64,000 nt of DNA from Fasciolopsis buskii (Eukaryota > Platyhelminthes > Trematoda > Plagiorchiida > Fasciolidae), in assembly GCA_008360955.1 (NCBI GenBank), contig LUCM01006857.1, positions 104,738 through 168,737 on the forward strand. Direction: 5' to 3'. Of the stretch, positions 57,401-64,000 are shown piece by piece. A program made the translations under genes and the position numbers. The first letter of the stretch is position 1. Every line of letters begins with the position of its first letter. Under the pieces are notes generated by a model, which saw nothing but the letters and a program-made list of their open reading frames with translations, did not search any database and had not been told where the DNA came from.

Positions 57401-58740
57401 GACTAATGTCATGGTCTGTGAAGCTCGATTCCTTATAAGTAGCACGTCTTGACGGGAATCATCATTTATACTTAGAAATATTTTATTATTATTTTTATGC
57501 TTCCCATTTTTGGCCTCCCTTAAATTGGAGGGTGTTGCATCATTTGAGTTCGGGAGCGTCGCTCTAGAACGCAGCGATTTGGGGTGGACAGTAGATTATC
57601 CGTCAGGCGAATTGGGCGTGACATCGGGTTGACGGTTTAGTTTTTGGGCAGGGTAATGCAATTTAGGTCGGTATATTCAGCCTCAGGAGAAGTTTCCTTC
57701 GTGGCCATGTTTTCCAACCCGCTTTGGAGAACATAGGGTGAGTAAAGTGGGACGTATGCAAGGGAGGCAGGGCAGGAGGGGGCTAGGTCGGGTAGAAAAA
57801 AGGGTCGACATAAACGGGATATTGTTGTGTGGTAGGGGCTTCGTTGGGTGGGAGGAAAATGCCGCTAAGCGGGGGATGCCAGTGGGTTTTGCCCATAGCA
57901 CATAAGGCTGCCAGGTTGGAAGTAAATTTCATTCCATCGCATATTGGTTGGTACCGATGGAGATGGTAGTTGGGCTTGATATAGCAGGACGTGGTGGTGC
58001 CTGATGTTATCTATGAAAGACCGCTGTTTGATAAGAGTTTGGCCAAATGGCTATCCACGTACGGGAAACTGGGCAGCTGTTGTAGGGTGTGGGGTGATAA
58101 CCGGGTAATCTGGGGCTCGGGTCAGCCTTTCACATCTTGGCATCTCAGATGTTCTTCAGTGTGTTGGCTTATTCATTATCGAGGTACTGGTCGCTGGGCC
58201 ATCTCTACTTAGTTGTTTATTGGGGTTGCGGACTGTGGCCCCTTAGTAGTTGTTTGCGTCAGTTGTATCCATTTTGGTGGTAAATTGGGGGTATGCTGGG
58301 TCGATTGATAGGGGCACTGTTATCAGTTTTAGGGCCTGTGGATAGTTTTGTACAGGGTATTACCAGCAATGGTATCGTTCTTGCGGATAAACTCACGGGC
58401 AACCTCCCCGTACTGGAATTAAACTAGGAGCGGACAGGATTTCTGCTGGATATTTTTTCGTAATCTCACACAATGGCTAGGATAATGAGCCACGCGGCAT
58501 TCGTTCATCATAGTTTGTTTGATCTTCTCTAGTGGCAGGCGGTCTAGGGCACTAAATATTGACATTTTTGGTGTTTTGGATAGGCCTAAATGATTCATGC
58601 GATACTGATACAAAAAATCGACTGGCCCCAGCAAGATCGTGTATTAAGAGGTTTGACCATGGCTTGATGAGTTGGGAGAGTGGACCCGGTCTGGTGATCG
58701 CTGTCTCCACTGACATCAGCTGCATAGCAGCGCTGGCCAA
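57401..58740 (-). pseudogene. LINE ORF1 protein remnant
   Basis: The N-terminal part (58,419-58,634) reads KTPKMSIFSALDRLPLEKIK and HYPSHCVRLRKNIQQKSCP, the equivalent of the VVFN.PDRLP-block plus RLRK of the other ORF1 copies. The overlapping frame 58,552-58,740 gives the part before it. The tail (57,683-57,901) is Pro-rich (RPSPLLPCLPCIRPTLL). With the two preceding features this gives a full ORF1-endonuclease-reverse transcriptase layout from 58,740 down to 54,614, about 4.1 kb on the minus strand. Confidence 0.65.
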
Positions 58741-59289
58741 TCGTTTCTCCGATCTTCCAGTCTCTTATTTATTTCATAAAATACATCAACTACCATTAGC
58801 AAGCATTTGTATATTTTTGGTTTCGATGGGGATTGTGGCCCGCCTGTCCTTTTGGCAGTAATTTTTGCCCGGTTTGCCTGCGGCGTGGTGTTAAAAATTC
58901 ATTTGAGTGAAAAAGTGGGCATGAAAAAGAGACGAAGATGGCGTAGAAGAAATATGCGGAAAACGTTTTTTGAACAAAACAGGTTTTTCTACCGCACGAT
59001 AGGTAGACAAACCGGGTAACACTAGCAAAACGATTTCGGCAAAGTTTCAAACTGTGCGCTGACTAGCCAAATGTCGCCACGAATACAATTCTTCACGACA
59101 TATCACAGGGCTCGCCATGGCCGGTTACAGTTATCTCACATTTCTTGCGTTATGCGAATTCGCCCAATCTGGCGGTCTGCCTCGTTGGAGCTAGCTATTT
59201 TACGCCAAGCGCCGCGCGCTCCAGTGGTTCCGTTCCTGACTCCAATACCAAAGGATGAAAGTTCATCCGCATAACATGCTGCCATCGGC
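58741..59289. other. No recognised gene
   Basis: Short frames only. 59,070-59,290 may be degraded sequence of the gypsy element whose integrase follows. Confidence 0.35.
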
Positions 59290-59740
59290 TATCTCCTCCG
59301 AACCCGCGTCAAATTTTCATCACGTACATGTTGAACTCCCGGGGTTGTCTCGAAGCTATGTCTGCATACTCAACTACGTATATCGCTTCACTCGCTGCCC
59401 ATAGGCAACGACAACACCTAGTGGTATACCAGAAGAGATTGCAAGTCTTCTTGACTCTCTGGGTAAGTATATTTCATTGTTTCGTTGTAGCTTCCACATT
59501 CAGGCGGGCGTTGAGAGATTTGATTCAAGTATTGGGCTGCAAACTTACTAGAACAACAGCTCATCACCCGCAAGCTAGTGGTCTGGTCAAAAATTCATCG
59601 TTAGTTTGATGCGGCTGCTCAAAACTATAGCAACCCAATTTGGAGCGAAATTTTCCGCAAACCCTATTAAGACGTCAGACCAAATTAAGAAACAACGTCA
59701 AAGGAAATCTCAGAAGAAATTCGGTCAAAATCAGCTTTGA
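59290..59740 (+). pseudogene. Gypsy G4 integrase core remnant
   Basis: One frame reads NFHHVHVELPGLSRSYVCIL, NYVYRFTRCP and IPEEIASLLDSLGKYIS, the integrase catalytic core start (usual F.HVH-D-VGPLP ... CVDRFTRWPEA), with the first catalytic Asp as Glu. A second frame (59,328-59,609) gives LRDLIQVLGCKLTRTTAHHP and QASGLVKN, the LLG....RTTAYHPQANGLVER block with the catalytic Glu replaced by Lys. It resembles the G2 lineage rather than G1. The right inverted-repeat arm starts at 59,757, immediately after this remnant. Confidence 0.75.
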
Positions 59741-59756
59741 AAAAACTTAGGCTCTG

Positions 59757-61589
59757 TCTTTAGCGGCCAATCCATCCAGTTCTTGCGATGCTTGGTCAAC
59801 ATCGGTGACCGCATCTCCGGATCAACGAACATCTTCAGCACGCAAACTCTGTCTTCCAAACACATAATAGAATTGAACACGGTGCCGCACAGTGCCTGAC
59901 CTTTCAATTTCTCTGTGATATCAAGTGGGCGCCACGAATATTTCGGCCCGGTGTGCGCCGCCGGAGCCTCGGATATGCGCGTGAGGCTTCAATGCTGCGA
60001 TTCAATAACAGAAAGTTTGAGATTGGGAAGCAGATTGTCTCTGCAATCAGCAGTGTCGAAACGATGTTCTTTGTTGCAATTGGCTAACTGGATGAACGCC
60101 TTGGGTGAGCTGCTAGATTTATTCACCCTGGTCCTTCAGTGTTCAGTTGAAGGAAAGGGTGCATAATTGTCCCATCCATAGATACTTACCGGCGCCTCTG
60201 ATTTTGTTTCGTTTACAGTTGTTCCGGCTATTCCACTGAGCAATTTTTGCGGAGCAGAAGCAAGAAGCTTAGACGTCATTAGAGAAACATTTGAATAGTG
60301 TTTATTCTTCAACAGAATTTCTTAAAGTGACCATTCCTTTCTTAGCTGTCCAAGGTGATATCCCTCGGTGGAAACCTAAAACATGAATGTTTGCTGAGTT
60401 TTCAGAGGCAAACGTGTTGCTGGTTGCTGTGACGATTGTTGCTAGGAGGTTCTCTTCATGTGACTGATGCAGATAGTCGGGAAATGTAGAACGCTCTCTG
60501 GAAGATCATGCATCTAACAGAAGGCGAACTGCTTAGAAAAAGTTGGGATTTCGGGGGACTTCCTCGAAAGGACGGGCCTAATGAAAGAAAGACTGTATGC
60601 CATGTCGCTAGTAAAAGCATCACTCCAGTTCTGTTCCACGGAGTCCGCCGTGAAACCAAATACTTTGGCCAATAACCTCAGTTTCTGGAAAACTGTTTTG
60701 GCTTGGTCACTCGTCCCGGACTCCTCTGAGGATGTCCCAAATAAAGAATCATTTCAAACGACCTATGCCAAGGAAGTCGTACGCCCCCCCCAGTTGCGTT
60801 GTGTGTGACACCCTTGAGTCACGAAATCCGGTTTGGTTTCCCATAAAAGCATCTGCAGTGTAGGCTGCCGCGAATTACAGATCATTCGAATACCTTTAGA
60901 ATACTTTCTAAAGGAGAAGCTTCTGATTCTTGTTCTTCCAATGTAGAGGGCACTCAAATTGTTTCCAGGAAATGGAGCTCTGGTAGGTCTGATGGCAACA
61001 TTATTAGAAGGGGAAAATAGTTTTCAAGCACTGATTAAACCAAAATGTTCATGTAATTGTTGGTGATCATTTTAAGGGATTTGTACCGCAGATTTTGCAT
61101 CTATTGTTATTTTTCCGACCGAACCTAAGCTTTTCCGAGTGTTTCGAAATTGACGTTATTTCAAGTGTTGTGCGGTTGAAAACGTTTATATGTCCACAAA
61201 ATGGTTAATCAAAACTCCCTATGTGGTTGGCTGTTTCAGGTACGGACCAGGACATCAAGGCAAATATATAAAATTAAAGATTTCATTTGTCTAACGATTA
61301 CTGTCCACCGCTCCTCGCTGTGAGTTTTATCATTGTTCTCGTTGGCCAGTTAATATGTTATTATAGCATTCTAGGGAGAATTTGAACCCTTTTCTTATTT
61401 GGAAAATTCGCCTGAGTTTTTCTGAGCATTAACATCGTGCAACAATATGAATGCTGTTTAAAGATGTGAAACCGCCCACGCCTGCTCAGAGGTCACACGC
61501 ACGTTATTAGCGCAATTTGCCTAGGCCCCCTCACCCTGCATGAACTGTGGAGCCTGGCGTTTCCACCAATTCTGTTCGTCTCGCACTCA
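59757..61589. repeat. Right arm of 1.83-kb near-perfect inverted repeat
   Basis: Reverse complement of 44,941-46,773. It contains the same unassigned frames (59,915-60,166, 60,456-60,659, 60,581-60,808, 60,763-60,957) identical to those in the left arm, followed by an LTR and the gypsy zinc-knuckle start. The unrecognised frame of the left arm is present on the minus strand (60,279 down to 59,757) but is cut at the arm edge. Confidence 0.97.
61055..61345 (+). repeat. Gypsy LTR in right arm (5' LTR of G5)
   Basis: Same sequence as 45,185-45,475. It has the TATA box ATATATAAA (near 61,263). A GGGAGAATTTGAACCC block follows near 61,375. It lies upstream of the zinc-knuckle start on the plus strand. 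Confidence 0.65.
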
Positions 61590-62840
61590 TCAGTGCAGAC
61601 AATTTTCTAAACTTGTTCACGCAACCTGAGTTAATGCAGCTGATTTTGTATGGCTCACGTGTCCCTACCACAACCAACGACCTGCACTAGAATTCAGTCA
61701 AAATTCTTTGCCTTACGGCCTCTTGACCGGTGTGTCATTGAATCTCTTTCGACGACATTACTTACATTCGTTCGTCCAATCCTGCGTACCGATGTCTCAA
61801 CAGAAACTAAGTCCAAGATCCCATGCACAGCACCATACGGGCCATTCGGGCGTAAACTGGATGAAGGTCATTGCCTACAGCTGTGCTTACATCCCAGGAA
61901 TGAATGAAGTCGTCATGGGTACGCCGTGCATCTGCTCAAAATGCCAGGACTCAGCCAGAATTCCACCAAAGCAGACATTTTGCATGGCCGTCTTCTAACC
62001 AGCCATTCTACAAACTGATTTTGCCGGGCCTACTAAAGGCTCCCATTATTTATTACTTGTCAATATCCAGACAAAATGGCCAGAAATGATTGCAGTCAAC
62101 CCAGCAAAATCCTCTGGCGCCATCGTGGCCTCGGGGCGCTTTATTTCCAATACAGGTTGCCTGATCAAATAGTGCCAGAAAACGGATCTCAGTATACCTC
62201 CGAACTCTTCCGCGAATTCTGCCAGTAAAGCCACGTTCTAGTCTCCATGCCACCCTCAACCAAACAGCCAGGAGGGGAGATTCATCGATGCATTAGAACG
62301 AGAGTTGCTCAAGCCGCAATGGGAAGGAATCAGGAAAGAAGCTCTGCAACAATTCCTGTTGATGCACTGCACAACTCCAAACTCAGACGCACAGGGAGGA
62401 ATATCCCTATATTAATGGGAAACAAGCTGAAAACCATTCACAATGTTTTATTGCTGATTCGGCCAGGTCATCACAACATGCCGAGATGAGGAATGTCCGA
62501 AGGCTCAATGATCTATATCAGACTTCAGACACAGAGAGCCAGGCTAGGTTGAGAATCATCCGACATAAACAAAGATCCCAGTTTTATGATGTCGTTGTGA
62601 CAGAAGGCGCTTGGATCAGACAAAAGAACCAAAGAAGAAAATGGGTCGCGAACTCAAGGTTTGTCACTGGCATGCAATTAGCTCTCGAAATACTACTGGA
62701 AACTTTCAAAACGTCGAATACGTTACGGTCAGCGCACACAACCGATGGAAACCTAATGCTGCCAAGTTGGTCCGAGTGCCCACACCGTCAAAGCAGGCAA
62801 ATATTAGTGAACCCAAGCGCTGCGTACCAACCATCTATTA
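61510..62840 (+). pseudogene. Gypsy G5 nucleocapsid start fused to integrase remnant
   Basis: At 61,540-61,600 the zinc-knuckle CMNCGAWRFHQFC and HQCRQ is read, as in G1. Protease and reverse transcriptase are absent. From about 61,795 the frame gives HHTGHSGVNWMKVIAYSCAY, IPGMNEVVM, CSKCQDSARIPPK, the HHCC zinc-binding domain of integrase. The core follows in broken frames: the start equivalent to DFAGP....YLL-V, DKMARND, and a VPENGSQYTSELFREFCQ block (about 62,170-62,225, catalytic Asp as Glu). After it, LEREL.KP.W, LQQFL.MHCTTPNSDAQGG and GNKLKTIH (about 62,290-62,440) are the integrase C-terminal region. Internally deleted and frame-shifted. Confidence 0.8.
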
Positions 62841-63240
62841 AGAAAATGGGGAGGTTTGAAGGCCGATGACCATTCTAGAGATTCGGTGCCGTACCTTTCA
62901 GTTCTATTGTTAATTTTCAAGAGCAGCCTGAGAATTTCCGAGTGCTTTGCATCTGACGCCATTTTAAACATTGCGTGGTTTAAAACTTCTAAATGTACGC
63001 AGAATGATTTATCCAAACTCAATTCGTGATTGGCTGTTTTACGTATCGTCCAAGACCAGTCCACAAAAATATATAAATGGTGGAGCTCGTTAATCAATCT
63101 TTTGCACTCTACTTCCGTTGTATTAGTGAAAAAACAGTGTACACCACTTCTCGGGAAAGGAGCCGCGGCCATCAGACGGCTGCCAATAAGGGAAGACGAC
63201 CGGCTGTGGGAGGATGCGGATGTGACCTACACGTTTCTAA
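62841..63240 (+). repeat. Gypsy G5 polypurine tract and 3' LTR
   Basis: AGAAAATGGGGAGG (62,841-62,854) is a polypurine tract, the second-strand primer of LTR elements, directly before the LTR. The LTR shows GATGACCATTCTAGAG, TTCCGAGTGC, TTGGCTGTTTTACG and the TATA box ATATATAAA (near 63,068), then the CTTCCGTTGTATTAGTGAAA segment shared with 17,585-17,712. It is well diverged from the 5' LTR of the same element in the arm. Confidence 0.7.
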
Positions 63241-63381
63241 ATAAAGATCGGATTGTCTGAGCAACCTCCCGTTTGTATTATTGCGTCAAAATTAAAACCA
63301 CGGCAGTCCACTGTAATTGTCGGCTCTCTTCTGCTAGCTTGTTTGGGTAGCCGTTAAAATATCACACCTCATATCCTTTCT

Positions 63382-63660
63382 GTGCATTTTGCCACCCAAG
63401 GAAGCGAATGGTCCTGCCGATTTCGTTGTGCGACTACGGGTTCTGAAGGCTCGAACCCGGGCCGTTGTACCTCCGATCTCAGCGTGTGCTCGTGTCCTGC
63501 TAGGCCACAACCTGTGTGCTCCTGTGCTATCGTGCGCATAGTGCTTACGTTTTGTGATTCAGCGTGTGTAAAGAGAAGCCCAACTAAGAAACGCATAAGT
63601 TCACTTCACTTGAGTGGCTTCAGTGTCCGTACGCTCAACCAAATAGGGCAGTAAGATTCC
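63382..63660 (+). repeat. RTE LINE 5' end with antisense tRNA-like boxes
   Basis: Homologous to 37,180-37,450 (minus) and 51,175-51,360 (minus). The end of the frame reads HLSGFSVRTLNQIGQ and then a stop. I take it as the start of an RTE endonuclease. On the minus strand, TGGCCTAGCAGG (about 63,510) fits an A box exactly and GGGTTCGAGCC (about 63,450) is close to a B box, the layout of a tRNA-derived SINE. Confidence 0.6.
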
Positions 63661-64000
63661 CTGGCTAGGTGCATGCCTTTTTCAAAACGGGCATACAGAA
63701 CTCCGTTCCGGGATCCACCCCATACGAGAGGGTAGTGCTCAAGTGCGGTTGGAAATTGATTTATTTAAGATAGATAGGCCAGGTTGAAGAAACGTCTCCT
63801 GCGGAACAGGAAACCACATCATCATCGATCATTGATAAACAGCAAGCAAACGTCACTGACCGCTGCCTGTTCCGCGGAGTTACAACTTTATATATAAAAA
63901 GTGACTGTCCGAGCGGAACAGGGAGTGGTGGAAATACATAGGCGAAAAAGATAAGATGCTGCTGCAACCAACAAACGGAACACAGTCTAACTGTACAAAC
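63661..64000. other. No recognised gene
   Basis: Unassigned. It is possibly further RTE sequence: the last 100 bases have the look of a LINE 3' region but no motif supports it. Confidence 0.3.

Overview
The window reads as a eukaryotic, intergenic, transposon-packed stretch of DNA. There are no operons or bacterial gene layout, no long intact reading frames and no host exon that I can name with confidence. Nearly everything recognisable is a decayed mobile element. The element mix is what I would expect of a flatworm (Platyhelminthes, cestode or trematode), an assignment made from remembered family resemblance and not from a search: CR1-like LINEs with an ORF1/endonuclease/reverse transcriptase layout, an RTE-type LINE, Ty3/gypsy LTR elements of at least two lineages, and a CACTA (En/Spm) transposase.

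Layout. 1-4,010 is a minus-strand CR1-like LINE (reverse transcriptase, endonuclease, ORF1 in genomic order), cut by the window start. 4,560-5,389 is a second LINE fragment. 5,830-11,430 is a nearly complete plus-strand LINE interrupted by a 964-base N gap (6,553-7,516). 11,920-13,550 holds an (AAGAT)n microsatellite and three unnamed repeat families (called B, C and D here). 14,116-15,540 is a LINE endonuclease remnant. 15,540-21,150 is mostly unrecognised but holds an LTR fragment with a tRNA-like stretch (17.6-17.8 kb) and one copy of a 545-bp repeat. 21,158-22,345 is a CACTA transposase remnant. 22.3-31.0 kb is largely featureless apart from a second family-B copy. 31.0-35.7 kb carries pieces of three plus-strand LINEs. 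36.8-37.45 kb has RTE pieces, followed directly by the second, about 99% identical, 545-bp repeat copy (37,455-37,999). 39.1-42.9 kb is a minus-strand LINE.

43.0-63.7 kb is the most structured part. Two gypsy remnants (called G1 and G5) lie at the outer ends of a large, almost perfect inverted duplication: arms 44,941-46,773 and 59,757-61,589, 1,833 bp each, spacer 12,983 bp. Between the arms are unknown sequence, family B/C repeats, a second gypsy lineage (G2, 49.56-52.47 kb) with an LTR/RTE module inserted in its reverse transcriptase, LINE ORF1 debris, a full-layout decayed LINE (54.6-58.7 kb) and an integrase remnant (G4). Reading continuity on both flanks suggests the left arm is the original and the right arm the copy.

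The elements do not form a pathway. They record successive insertions, deletions and two recent near-identical duplications (the inverted arms and the 545-bp repeat) laid over much older, eroded elements. All identities are by-eye comparisons.
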